Shown here: piece after piece, positions 1 to 6,006 of the stretch
How the letters are laid out: the number at the start of each line of letters is the position of its first letter
How positions within the stretch are numbered: the stretch's first letter is position 1
Assembly (NCBI GenBank): GCA_045808425.1
Contig: JBJMFM010000262.1
Span: forward strand, 1-17,845
Direction: 5' to 3'
Length of the DNA stretch: 17,845 nucleotides
DNA from: JAFAQB01 sp045808425
GTDB lineage: Archaea > Thermoproteota > Nitrososphaeria > Nitrososphaerales > Nitrososphaeraceae
Position numbers and translations under genes: made by a program
Notes under the pieces: model-generated
Told to the model about the DNA's origin: nothing
The model's database searches: none
The model's input: the letters and a program-made list of their open reading frames with translations, nothing else

Positions 1-393
1 ATGATGATAGCAGCTTTTGTTTTGGGTTATGTTTTACCTCAGCCCGGAGTTTATCTGATTTTGGCTTTTGATATTGTGTTTGCTGGTGCTTGGGCACCAT
101 TAACTTTAGGTTTATTCTGGAAGAAAGCAAACATGCCTGCATCTATAGCATCACTGATAGTTGGATCTGCTTTGAGACTGCTATTATTTTTTATTACTCC
201 TGCAGGACTTGCTGGATTAGATACAATGATACCACCTGTAGTATCATTTGCACTGTTTATAGGAGTAGCTCTTGCGACACAGAAGAAATATCCTGGAAGA
301 CCCGGTATAATACATTATGTCCCTCCAGAACAAGACGTTATAAGAGGAGAAGATCTTAAAGGATATGCGGATGCTCCAGGATACAAAAGATAA
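1..393 (+). CDS. Sodium:solute symporter (SSS family), C-terminal part, possibly urea transporter-like
   Basis: Only the last 130 residues lie in the window; the first ATG is probably internal because SSS transporters are usually 450-650 aa. Three hydrophobic segments are visible (about residues 1-20, 23-40 and 47-65), and a fourth at about 78-93. The turn Gly-Leu-Phe-Trp-Lys-Lys-Ala (about 37-43) is typical of SSS proteins just before a late transmembrane helix. The tail (about 95-130) is hydrophilic and should be cytoplasmic. SSS proteins couple inward Na+ or H+ flow to uptake of small solutes. Ammonia-oxidising archaea often carry DUR3-like urea members, so urea is a reasonable guess, but nothing in this fragment fixes the substrate. 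The gene ends about 100 nt before the next plus-strand gene, which appears to have its own promoter. Confidence 0.75.
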   Translation: MMIAAFVLGYVLPQPGVYLILAFDIVFAGAWAPLTLGLFWKKANMPASIASLIVGSALRLLLFFITPAGLAGLDTMIPPVVSFALFIGVALATQKKYPGRPGIIHYVPPEQDVIRGEDLKGYADAPGYKR

Positions 394-462
394 GAAAATA
401 GAAAAAATACAAACAAATACAAAAAATACTCTATGACACGTACTTTTTGCATATAGAAAAAA

Positions 463-472
463 CCTAAATAAG
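463..472 (+). promoter_or_regulatory. TATA-like box for the 495-1016 gene
   Basis: CCTAAATAAG is centred about 27 nt upstream of the ATG at 495, which would place transcription start at the start codon (leaderless). There is no Shine-Dalgarno before that ATG. Confidence 0.35.
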
Positions 473-494
473 AATACTCATCACGACAAGATCT

Positions 495-1016
495 ATGCCA
501 AGTACGGGATATTCTACTATTGGATTAAAGCCTGCTGTTTTCTCAAGACTGCAGAAGATCACAGATGAGCATTATCCTGGAATGTTTCTTCCCAGTACAC
601 TCATTATCATGATGAATGAAATAAAGCGCGGCTATTACGAGGTTGGAGCACATAATGTAAAGCTAGATTTTTCAGGACAATACACGTCATTGACCATAAG
701 ATCAGATGTAAAAACATGGCTAGAGGAGAACCATAAAAATTTGGGAGAAGAATATGTGGGTAAATACAAAATAAAGAGTTTTGCTCAGTTTACATGTGTA
801 TTTATGCTCAATATGTTTGAATCAAAATATGCTACTCAGAATTATGTCATCAAATTAAAAGAATCAGATTTTCATTGGCTTGAGGATGAATACGAAAAAA
901 GGAAGCAACGATATAAAGAAAATTATAGTATTTGTTCCTTCGAACAGTTTGCTGCTATATTTCTAAAAGAGATATTAGAAAGGATTAATGAGGCGAAAAA
1001 GATTTTGACTTTATAG
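495..1016 (+). CDS. Unknown protein with three ribbon-helix-helix-like repeats
   Basis: 173 aa; I do not recognise a named family. The chain divides into three segments of similar plan: a short amphipathic beta-like stretch, a helix, a variable loop, then a second helix. They are about 8-46 (TIGLKPAVFSRLQKI, then a helix from S34), 64-110 (SLTIRSDVKTWLEE, then SFAQFTCVFML) and 116-164 (YVIKLKESDFHWLEDE, then SFEQFAAIFLKEIL). Repeats 2 and 3 are clearly alike: a Trp-Leu-Glu in the first helix and Ser-Phe-x-Gln-Phe opening the second. This plan is that of the ribbon-helix-helix fold, used by small archaeal DNA-binding regulators and antitoxins, so DNA or nucleoprotein binding is a reasonable inference. 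RHH proteins normally dimerise as single units; three in one chain is unusual. There is no signal peptide or membrane segment. It converges with the USP gene 94 nt downstream. Confidence 0.6.
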   Translation: MPSTGYSTIGLKPAVFSRLQKITDEHYPGMFLPSTLIIMMNEIKRGYYEVGAHNVKLDFSGQYTSLTIRSDVKTWLEENHKNLGEEYVGKYKIKSFAQFTCVFMLNMFESKYATQNYVIKLKESDFHWLEDEYEKRKQRYKENYSICSFEQFAAIFLKEILERINEAKKILTL

Positions 1017-1110
1017 TCATTAATAAAGATGTAATATATGTATACTACTGTCGCCTTAAAAAGTCCAGCTTTATGTGTCATATTCAGATATTTGATATCA
1101 AAGAATAACG

Positions 1111-1605
1111 TTAACGTATCACTACAACAGGACATTTAGAATTCTTAATTACTCCATTGGCTACACTGCCACCAACTACCAAATACTTTTTAGACAAATC
1201 TCCACCTCCAATAACAATAATATCCACATCGTTTTTGTTAGCATATTCAGTTATAGCTTTGACCACTGATTTGCCTTGTGCATATATTATCTCACCTTTC
1301 ATATTTACTCCCTTTATCTTGGCTTCTTCTTCTAGTGGTCTAATTATTTCTTCTGCAGAGTCCTTCTTGGCTTTTCTAAATCCTTCAACTAGCTTTGTAT
1401 CCCCGTATTTTGCTCGAAGAGCTATTGCACCTCCTCCTTTTACATCTTCGATGATATGGAGCAGAATTAGTTCCTTGGCTTTCTCTATTTCTGCAAAATG
1501 TATCGCATAGTTTGCTGCTTTTCTAGATAGCGAAGTTGTATCGATAGGAACAAGAATCTTATCAATAGAAGGAATGGTCGTTGTATTATTGCGATTATTG
1601 TTCAT
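1111..1605 (-). CDS. Universal stress protein, UspA family
   Basis: 164 aa, the normal length for a single-domain USP. The first strand (KILVPIDTTSLSRKAANYAI, from about residue 16) is the USP opening, in which the Asp binds ATP. Near the C-terminus, VIGGGDLSKKYLVVGGSVAN followed by CPVVVIR matches the ATP-binding G-x2-G-x9-G-S/T signature and the final beta strand, so this is probably the ATP-binding subtype. A loop at about 55-75 (ALRAKYGDTKLVEGFRKAKK) is longer than in minimal members. USPs are cytoplasmic dimers linked to stress and energy status; soil thaumarchaea carry many copies. The N-terminal Asn/Thr run (residues 2-10) is probably disordered. The gene is monocistronic as far as the window shows. 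Confidence 0.9.
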   Translation of the reverse strand: MNNNRNNTTTIPSIDKILVPIDTTSLSRKAANYAIHFAEIEKAKELILLHIIEDVKGGGAIALRAKYGDTKLVEGFRKAKKDSAEEIIRPLEEEAKIKGVNMKGEIIYAQGKSVVKAITEYANKNDVDIIVIGGGDLSKKYLVVGGSVANGVIKNSKCPVVVIR

Positions 1606-1628
1606 ATACTTGTTTATAACCTTGCCAG

Positions 1629-1639
1629 TTTATAAAAAG
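1629..1639 (-). promoter_or_regulatory. TATA box of the USP gene
   Basis: On the minus strand the motif reads CTTTTTATAAA, centred about 28 nt upstream of the ATG at 1605, giving a leaderless or near-leaderless transcript. A second TATAAAC-like motif at about 1609-1618 is too close to the start to be the main box. Confidence 0.45.
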
Positions 1640-1774
1640 TTTCACGCATTAAAAAATAACATGCATTATACATGTTGCATATATCTTGCCTCTACTAAGA
1701 ATATTAACTGTATGCACAAGACATTTTCGGTTAATATTGCTATATAGTACGTCTTGTACGACATATCCTTCTAC

Positions 1775-1855
1775 TCATAGAGAGACATTGTCATTGTCAT
1801 TGTTTCTCAATCGGTAATAATAAAAGGTTCCCGGGGCTTTTAATTGGCTAGCCAT
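1775..1855 (-). CDS. Candidate 26-aa small ORF (MASQLKAPGT...)
   Basis: ATG at 1855 to TGA at 1775-1777. The peptide begins MASQLKAPGTFYYYRLR and ends with an Asn-Asp repeat. It lies in a locally GC-rich patch (CCCCGGG) within otherwise AT-rich spacer, and an AAGGGA run sits about 12 nt upstream of the ATG. A strong TATA-like stretch (TTTTTATATATC on the minus strand, about 1907-1919) lies about 55-60 nt upstream. I do not recognise the peptide. Short ORFs arise by chance at this base composition, so this is only a candidate; the GC-rich patch might instead be part of a small RNA. Confidence 0.2.
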   Translation of the reverse strand: MASQLKAPGTFYYYRLRNNDNDNVSL

Positions 1856-1928
1856 GCTCAAATCCCTTAGCTAGAAGGATTTACAAATTGATGAAATTTT
1901 CTTTTAGATATATAAAAATTTGTTTGTC

Positions 1929-2234
1929 CTAGTCGACGACTTCTATATGTCTGCCGCCTATTCGATCTACCATATAAAAATCATTAGCTATTTGAATAAT
2001 GTCTCCCACGTCCATTTTGTCATGGCTCCTTTTATATCTCAAAGGTGTGCCAAATGGTCTCTCCTCATTCCTGAACTTTAGCCATATTCGTCCTACATTT
2101 AAAATATTCTTGAATTCAGATTCCCATACTAAATCGTAGATAGTGTACAATGCTTGTCTACTTATTTTATTATTTCTTAAAATACTAAGCTTAGTATCAA
2201 TGGGTTCATTGCAAAAGTATACCTTTACTTTCAT
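1929..2234 (-). CDS. Conserved-looking 101-aa protein of unknown function
   Basis: ATG start at 2234, preceded on the minus strand by GGGTG about 9 nt upstream, a plausible Shine-Dalgarno. The protein is soluble and of mixed alpha/beta character. It opens MKVKVYFCNEP; a central helix (about 24-45) leads to RIWLKFRNEERPFGTPLRY, and the end is VGDIIQIANDFYMVDRIGGRHIEVVD, which reads as a small beta-barrel-like tail. The mid region has several Arg/Lys and the tail is acidic. I recognise no family or catalytic motif. The stop is followed by an A/T-rich stretch that yields a U-rich transcript end. A short minus-strand ORF at 2268-2381 lies upstream but is not convincing. Confidence 0.6.
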   Translation of the reverse strand: MKVKVYFCNEPIDTKLSILRNNKISRQALYTIYDLVWESEFKNILNVGRIWLKFRNEERPFGTPLRYKRSHDKMDVGDIIQIANDFYMVDRIGGRHIEVVD

Positions 2235-2494
2235 AGATGTCTACACCCACGATATGATAGAGATACCTTAGAAATTAAATCTTCGATAAATTTTATTGTA
2301 ACCGCGGGGACTTCTGTATATGTGACTGTCTGTCTGTCTAATGGAGCGCGTCATTATCTGAGGATAGGAATTCAAAACCATATAACAAGCGAAAAAATTC
2401 TCCTATAAGCGTAAGAACAAAGAAAATGTCATAAGGTGTGCGAATGAATAAATATTATATATACATAGAAACACTTTAAATTCTTTGGTAACCA
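2235..2494. other. 260-nt spacer with a TCTG microrepeat and no firm gene
   Basis: There is a short CTGTCTGTCTGTC run at about 2327-2339. Both strands have short open stretches (minus 2381-2268, 37 aa; plus to about 2406 with no ATG). They overlap one another, so at most one could be real. Nothing here is supported well enough to call as a gene. Confidence 0.4.
2453..2464 (+). promoter_or_regulatory. TATA-like box for the 2495-3199 gene
   Basis: TATTATATATAC is centred about 37 nt upstream of the TTG at 2495, implying a very short leader of about 10 nt. There is no Shine-Dalgarno. It supports the TTG rather than an internal ATG as start. Confidence 0.35.
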
Positions 2495-3199
2495 TTGCAT
2501 TACTGGATAGGTTCATTTTGTCAGATTATTGATAGTAATAGTAATAAGGTTTTATTTCCTACACAAGTCGTTGCAATATCTGATATTATAACACTAGTTG
2601 CAGATATTGGAAATAAAATTCCTGACAAATCTTGGATGCTTTATCTGCTTGAGCTATTTAACATTGAAAACATTGCAGCTGAGCTAAACCTTATATGTTC
2701 ATTTAACAATCAAGGAAAATTTGATGCGATATTTAATGGAGTAAACCAGTACCAATTCAAAGAAATACAACCAACAGTTGATCATTCCTATCTACGTCAA
2801 ATAATTCTCGATTACGAGAAAAAATGCATAAGTTACTTGTTACAAGATAAAAACACAAATCAAATTGAAAGTTATGATCTGCGGTTAGAAGAACAATCAT
2901 CGTTTAAGTATCAAGGATTCAATCACTTTACGGGAATAGAGTGGTGGAATAGGGTAGGGAATTATCCATATCCAATAAGATACATCGTTGAATACTCACA
3001 ACTGATGTTTGGCATAACTGATCCGACGCATAAGGAATCAATAGTGTATTTTCCATATAATGCTTTGAGACCAAATAATGATCCATCATGTATCACATAT
3101 CCAATTTCCTTTTATAATATAGGAACCAAGGATGGCTGTATTTGCTACACGGTACAGTCAGGCAGCTCTAATAGGGGAATTAGCTATTCATTATTCTGA
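2495..3199 (+). CDS. Orphan 234-aa protein of unknown function, TTG start
   Basis: The start is TTG: an in-frame TAA stands only six nt upstream (2489-2491), and the first in-frame ATG would remove 47 residues that match the rest in composition. The protein is soluble, rich in aromatic residues and Asn, with no signal peptide. The N-terminus reads HYWIGSFCQIID. A central stretch, FTGIEWWNRVGNYPYPIRY (about 148-166), is rich in Trp/Tyr/Pro and looks like a surface or binding motif. The C-terminal third is predicted beta-rich (SIVYFPYNALRP; ITYPISFYNIG). That pattern suggests an all-beta, jelly-roll or lectin-like fold, but this is an impression only. No catalytic motif is recognised. The stop-close N-terminus leaves open that this is the 3' part of a longer decayed gene. 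Confidence 0.5.
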   Translation: MHYWIGSFCQIIDSNSNKVLFPTQVVAISDIITLVADIGNKIPDKSWMLYLLELFNIENIAAELNLICSFNNQGKFDAIFNGVNQYQFKEIQPTVDHSYLRQIILDYEKKCISYLLQDKNTNQIESYDLRLEEQSSFKYQGFNHFTGIEWWNRVGNYPYPIRYIVEYSQLMFGITDPTHKESIVYFPYNALRPNNDPSCITYPISFYNIGTKDGCICYTVQSGSSNRGISYSLF

Positions 3200-3231
3200 T
3201 CTCGCCATGTCATTGAGAGCTTAGTCATTAG

Positions 3232-3333
3232 ATGATTTCAAATATATCATTACCAGGGTTAGATCGCACTATCATTATTTTAGATGACAACCATTCTTAT
3301 ATACTGATAAAATATAAGAAACGTATTCGATAA
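3232..3333 (+). CDS. Candidate 33-aa small ORF
   Basis: ATG at 3232, TAA at 3331-3333, 32 nt after the stop of the 2495 gene. The peptide ends ILIKYKKRIR and is basic at the C-terminus. It has no convincing promoter or ribosome binding site of its own and no recognised family, so a chance ORF is quite possible. Confidence 0.15.
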   Translation: MISNISLPGLDRTIIILDDNHSYILIKYKKRIR

Positions 3334-3422
3334 AGCAAAATAGAGTAATCTACATCAAGTATTGGGGCCACAACTGGCGTACTAACTTCTCATAAATGCT
3401 GTCCTGAGTACTTTGTACTATT

Positions 3423-4217
3423 TCAGCAAGCCTCAATGTTGCCTATCAAGGTTTCTTTATATTGTGATTTGCTTAGTATTTTAAATTTCTTGTGAATCAT
3501 TGTGCCATATTGAATTGCCTTTTTCGGTTTCATTGCTGATTCTTCTGGGATTCCGAGCGAAAGTGCAGTTTCTCTCAAGATATGCTTTCGAACAAGATCA
3601 TTAGATCCCCTTATCTTTTGATCAACAGAAATATTCTTGGCAAAGGAAATAAATTTCTCTGTTAGAAAAGGCTGCTTTATGTTTACCCCGGTTTCCCTAG
3701 TCACAGTTTCTATCTCCTTCATAAGTGTGAGCTCATTTGCAATTTTTTCATCCATTAATTCCATAATACACATTCCTCCCTTATCGTAAACCAACCTATA
3801 CTTATTGTACCCGCAAAACAGCTCATCACAACCATTCGCTGCCAAAACGAGCTGCATTCCATTCCTCCTGGCTAGATTTGCAATATAGAAATACGCAATG
3901 CAATTTTCGATATGAGAAACGTTCCCACATCCTATTTTATGCCGAACGTAGGATAAAACTTCGTAGAATTGTTGTTCATTTAATCTATAAATATTATGTG
4001 GTAAACCAATTTTTGAAGCAATTACTTTAGAAAACTCAATGTCATGTGAATGTGAAAACCCTACAGTCAATAGTGTCACTTTAAACCCAAGGTCTTTACA
4101 TATTTTTGCCAGTAATGTACTATCTATACCACCAGAAAAAGCAACCGCTAGTTGAATGTCAGTATTTATAGAGTCTTCCACTGCCTTAAATAGCGCATTC
4201 TTTAAATCAGACAGCAA
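3423..4217 (-). CDS. Asparagine synthase-type ATPase (Asn_synthase domain) without glutaminase domain
   Basis: 264 aa. Seen: the adenylating PP-loop SGGIDST (residues 28-34), the NGCDELFCGY motif (128-137) corresponding to the G-x-D-E-x-F-x-G-Y of asparagine synthetase B, and KPKKAIQYG (230-238), the usual C-terminal Lys-rich signature. All belong to the ATP-dependent synthetase half of AsnB, which activates a carboxylate as an acyl-AMP. The N-terminal class II glutaminase domain (about 200 aa, catalytic Cys2) is absent, so ammonia must be free or come from a partner. Free ammonia is plausible in an ammonia oxidiser. The start is TTG at 4217: a TAG lies 18 nt upstream, no ATG precedes the PP-loop, and a TATA box sits 28 nt upstream. 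It diverges from queD-queC. Substrate could be aspartate or an unknown carboxylate. Confidence 0.8.
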   Translation of the reverse strand: MLSDLKNALFKAVEDSINTDIQLAVAFSGGIDSTLLAKICKDLGFKVTLLTVGFSHSHDIEFSKVIASKIGLPHNIYRLNEQQFYEVLSYVRHKIGCGNVSHIENCIAYFYIANLARRNGMQLVLAANGCDELFCGYNKYRLVYDKGGMCIMELMDEKIANELTLMKEIETVTRETGVNIKQPFLTEKFISFAKNISVDQKIRGSNDLVRKHILRETALSLGIPEESAMKPKKAIQYGTMIHKKFKILSKSQYKETLIGNIEAC

Positions 4218-4351
4218 CGACCAGAGTAATATCTGCTAGATATAAAAATGATTAACAAGATCATATCTCCTCGATGTCCGAGAGACTTGACATGCAGATT
4301 GAAGCCTTTACATTGTGAGCATGCTAAATTTTTAGTGCGATCCTCACGCAT
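4202..4351 (-). CDS. Candidate 49-aa CxxC small protein overlapping the next gene's start
   Basis: ATG at 4351, TAA at 4202-4204. The sequence begins MREDRTKNLACSQCKGFNLH and continues VKSLGHRGDM. Seen: C11-x2-C14-x5-H20-x5-H26, a possible zinc-binding set, then a hydrophobic run (about 30-37) and a C-terminal Cys-Cys. It overlaps the 5' end of the asparagine-synthase-type gene by 16 nt in another frame. A TATA-like stretch (ATATTTTTAGT on the minus strand, about 4397-4407) lies about 50 nt upstream. The hydrophobic tail coincides with the TATA box of the downstream gene, so the tail may be fortuitous. I do not recognise a family. It could be a real zinc-ribbon peptide, a truncated remnant, or chance. 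Confidence 0.3.
   Translation of the reverse strand: MREDRTKNLACSQCKGFNLHVKSLGHRGDMILLIIFISSRYYSGRCCLI
4239..4250 (-). promoter_or_regulatory. TATA box of the asparagine-synthase-type gene
   Basis: The minus strand reads CATTTTTATATC, centred about 28 nt upstream of TTG 4217. This predicts a leaderless message starting at TTG and is the main support for that start. Confidence 0.45.
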
Positions 4352-4474
4352 ATTAAGCAGTATTGGCAGCGGATCAACAAACAGTCAATTTACAATGTAC
4401 TAAAAATATGATGTTGACATCTATATGATAATCGTAAGCATAATTCTATCTAAAGTATATGTTAATGCCAATAG

Positions 4475-4486
4475 TATATATATAAA
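4475..4486 (+). promoter_or_regulatory. TATA box of the queD-queC operon
   Basis: TATATATATAAA is the best TATA box in the window, about 50 nt upstream of the ATG at 4532, so a leader of about 20-25 nt is expected. That leader contains GGTGA at 4515-4519, complementary to the archaeal anti-Shine-Dalgarno, 12 nt before the start codon. Confidence 0.55.
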
Positions 4487-4531
4487 TGAATTACATGTAA
4501 TGTGTTGAATTTTTGGTGACGAAATATTCAG

Positions 4532-5353
4532 ATGGAAAGGTTTGAGCTAGACAGAGACATTCGGTATATTGATGGGCAAGGAAACTTACTACGAAGCAGG
4601 ACTGAGCTTGCAGTATCAAAAATCCTGTCCTATTTAGGGCATAACTATGAATATGATGCGAGAGTAAACCTTAGAGACAGTACATCTGCCACAATTGACT
4701 TTAAAGTTCATGATCGATACATAGAGGTTATAGATTCTGAAGCTGATATTGAGAAATTCAAAATTATACAAAGTAATATTCCTGATCTTAATATTATCGC
4801 CTTTGGTCATTCGAAGTTTGCAGGGAGGACAAATGAACTCGACTCATTATTCTTCTTCAATTTTGGAAGCACTCAGACGGGTTCTATATTTATAGAAGAT
4901 CCATCGCTTGCTTTTGATTATGCACATATTTTGCCTCTTGTAGAAAAATGCTCTATCCTACATGGGCATACGTCTACAGTTATGGTCGAGATTATCGGAG
5001 AAATGAAAGATAATCTTGTCATAGACTTTGGAGAAGCTAAGAGAATAATCAAAGACACATTGAGCATAATTGATCATAAATTCTTCATCAGCAAGAAGTA
5101 TTTAAAGAAAGAAGATGATACTCATTATTATGTGGCGTTTGAAGGACCAAAAGGATATTTCGATCTCCAAGTACCAAAAATAACAACTTTTCTTCTTCAA
5201 GGAGAAGCCACTGTGGAAACTCTATCAACAGAGATAATAAAGTTACTTGCACCCAAAATGCCATCAAATGTACAAGCGTTAGGTGTATACGTTTACGAAG
5301 GTGTGAATAAAGGAGCTCACATAATAGCAGAAGTAAAAAAGTTTAGACAATGA
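4532..5353 (+). CDS. queD: QueD/6-pyruvoyl-tetrahydropterin synthase-family protein with N-terminal nuclease-fold-like domain
   Basis: 273 aa, roughly twice the usual 120-150 aa of QueD. The C-terminal half (about 126-273) is QueD-like: zinc ligands H132 (FDYAHIL), H144 and H146 (LHGH), catalytic C140, D165-F166-G167 and the D181-H182 pair, and a late Glu in VYVYEG. QueD converts 7,8-dihydroneopterin triphosphate to 6-carboxytetrahydropterin, the second step towards preQ0. The N-terminal ~115 residues contain SRTELAVSKILSYLG (E25), then A-T-I-D56-F and Y-I-E65-V-I, the spacing of a PD-(D/E)XK nuclease core, but the final Lys is Ile67. I infer an inactive nuclease-like, perhaps nucleic-acid- or protein-binding, domain. 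The stop overlaps the queC start (ATGA), so the two are translationally coupled. The QueD assignment is firm; the N-domain fold is not. Confidence 0.85.
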   Translation: MERFELDRDIRYIDGQGNLLRSRTELAVSKILSYLGHNYEYDARVNLRDSTSATIDFKVHDRYIEVIDSEADIEKFKIIQSNIPDLNIIAFGHSKFAGRTNELDSLFFFNFGSTQTGSIFIEDPSLAFDYAHILPLVEKCSILHGHTSTVMVEIIGEMKDNLVIDFGEAKRIIKDTLSIIDHKFFISKKYLKKEDDTHYYVAFEGPKGYFDLQVPKITTFLLQGEATVETLSTEIIKLLAPKMPSNVQALGVYVYEGVNKGAHIIAEVKKFRQ

Positions 5354-6006
5354 GCAAATCAAAAAAAGCACTTGTAATGCTTTCGGGTGGAATAGATTCT
5401 TCTACCTGCCTTTATTGGGCCAAAAAGAAATATTCGGAGGTTCTAGCCATTACATTTAATTATCGCGGAAGAATTGAAAATGAAAAGAGGGCTACAGCTA
5501 AATTAGCTAGGAGAGCAGCTGTTAGAAGTCTATTCGAGATCAACGTTCCGTTCATTAAAGAATACTCAGACTTTTGTACTGGTTCTACTTTCAAGAATGA
5601 TTGTGATCGAAGGTTGTCATCGTATATTCCTGCAAGGAATATGATATTCTATTCGATATCTGCACATTATGCAGAATTTCTCAAGATAAAATGGATTATA
5701 GGAGGACATAACAGTCATGATGCTGAATTTTTCAGAGATGCAACAAAAGGATATATCAAAAAGATAAACTCCCTGCTAAGACAAGGAGGTCTGGTAAGTG
5801 GCAGTGAGCCGCCTGTGATAGTACTGCCATTGGCTGACATGGATAGACAGAAAATAATCCGTCTTGCACTTGAAATAGATGTGCCATTAGAATTAACATG
5901 GAGCTGCCATAATGAAGGCAAAACACATTGCAGAGAATGCTATTCATGTACACAAAGGCTTGAGGCATTCCGTTGTCTGGGCATAAAAGATCCGGTCTTT
6001 TCTTAA
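5350..6006 (+). CDS. queC: 7-cyano-7-deazaguanine (preQ0) synthase QueC
   Basis: 218 aa, normal QueC length. Seen: the N-terminal PP-loop LSGGIDSST (about 11-19), the SYIPARN segment (about 91-97) typical of QueC, GGHNSHDAEF (about 118-127, usually GxNxxDxxxYPD), and C-terminal zinc cysteines C186, C194, C197 and C200. QueC converts 7-carboxy-7-deazaguanine plus ammonia to preQ0 with ATP. In archaea preQ0 is inserted at G15 of tRNA by ArcTGT and becomes archaeosine. The ATG at 5350 overlaps the queD stop by four nt. It has no fused glutamine amidotransferase domain, unlike crenarchaeal GAT-QueC. QueE is not in the window. No DpdA-like transglycosylase is nearby, so DNA modification is less likely than tRNA modification. 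Confidence 0.92.
   Translation: MSKSKKALVMLSGGIDSSTCLYWAKKKYSEVLAITFNYRGRIENEKRATAKLARRAAVRSLFEINVPFIKEYSDFCTGSTFKNDCDRRLSSYIPARNMIFYSISAHYAEFLKIKWIIGGHNSHDAEFFRDATKGYIKKINSLLRQGGLVSGSEPPVIVLPLADMDRQKIIRLALEIDVPLELTWSCHNEGKTHCRECYSCTQRLEAFRCLGIKDPVFS

Larger units (their letters stand above)
1606..1928. other. 323-nt spacer between two minus-strand genes
   Basis: It contains the USP promoter, the doubtful 26-aa ORF, a three-copy CATTGT hexamer repeat at 1786-1803, and the T-rich end of the downstream minus-strand gene. No tRNA or other recognised RNA was seen. Confidence 0.5.
4218..4531. other. 314-nt divergent intergenic region
   Basis: It carries the two divergent promoters (4239-4250 minus; 4475-4486 plus) and, between them, the candidate CxxC ORF. 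A small bulged stem-loop lies at about 4264-4280 (CTCG...CGAG arms). No operator repeat or riboswitch was recognised; in particular no preQ1-type aptamer was evident before queD. Confidence 0.5.

Noticed and set aside
923..1135. 70-aa minus-strand ORF
   Set aside because: Lies antisense to the end of the RHH-like gene and overlaps the USP 3' end; composition looks like a shadow.
1831..1880. Possible tRNA in the GC-rich patch (GCTCAAATCCC resembles a T-loop)
   Set aside because: No acceptor, D or anticodon stem can be paired on either strand.
2268..2381. 37-aa basic minus-strand ORF upstream of the 2234 gene
   Set aside because: The opposite strand is equally open, so coding-likeness is not informative; no clear promoter.
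5350..6006. DNA 7-deazaguanine modification (Dpd) system
   Set aside because: No DpdA-type transglycosylase, DpdB or restriction genes are present; tRNA archaeosine synthesis explains queD-queC better.
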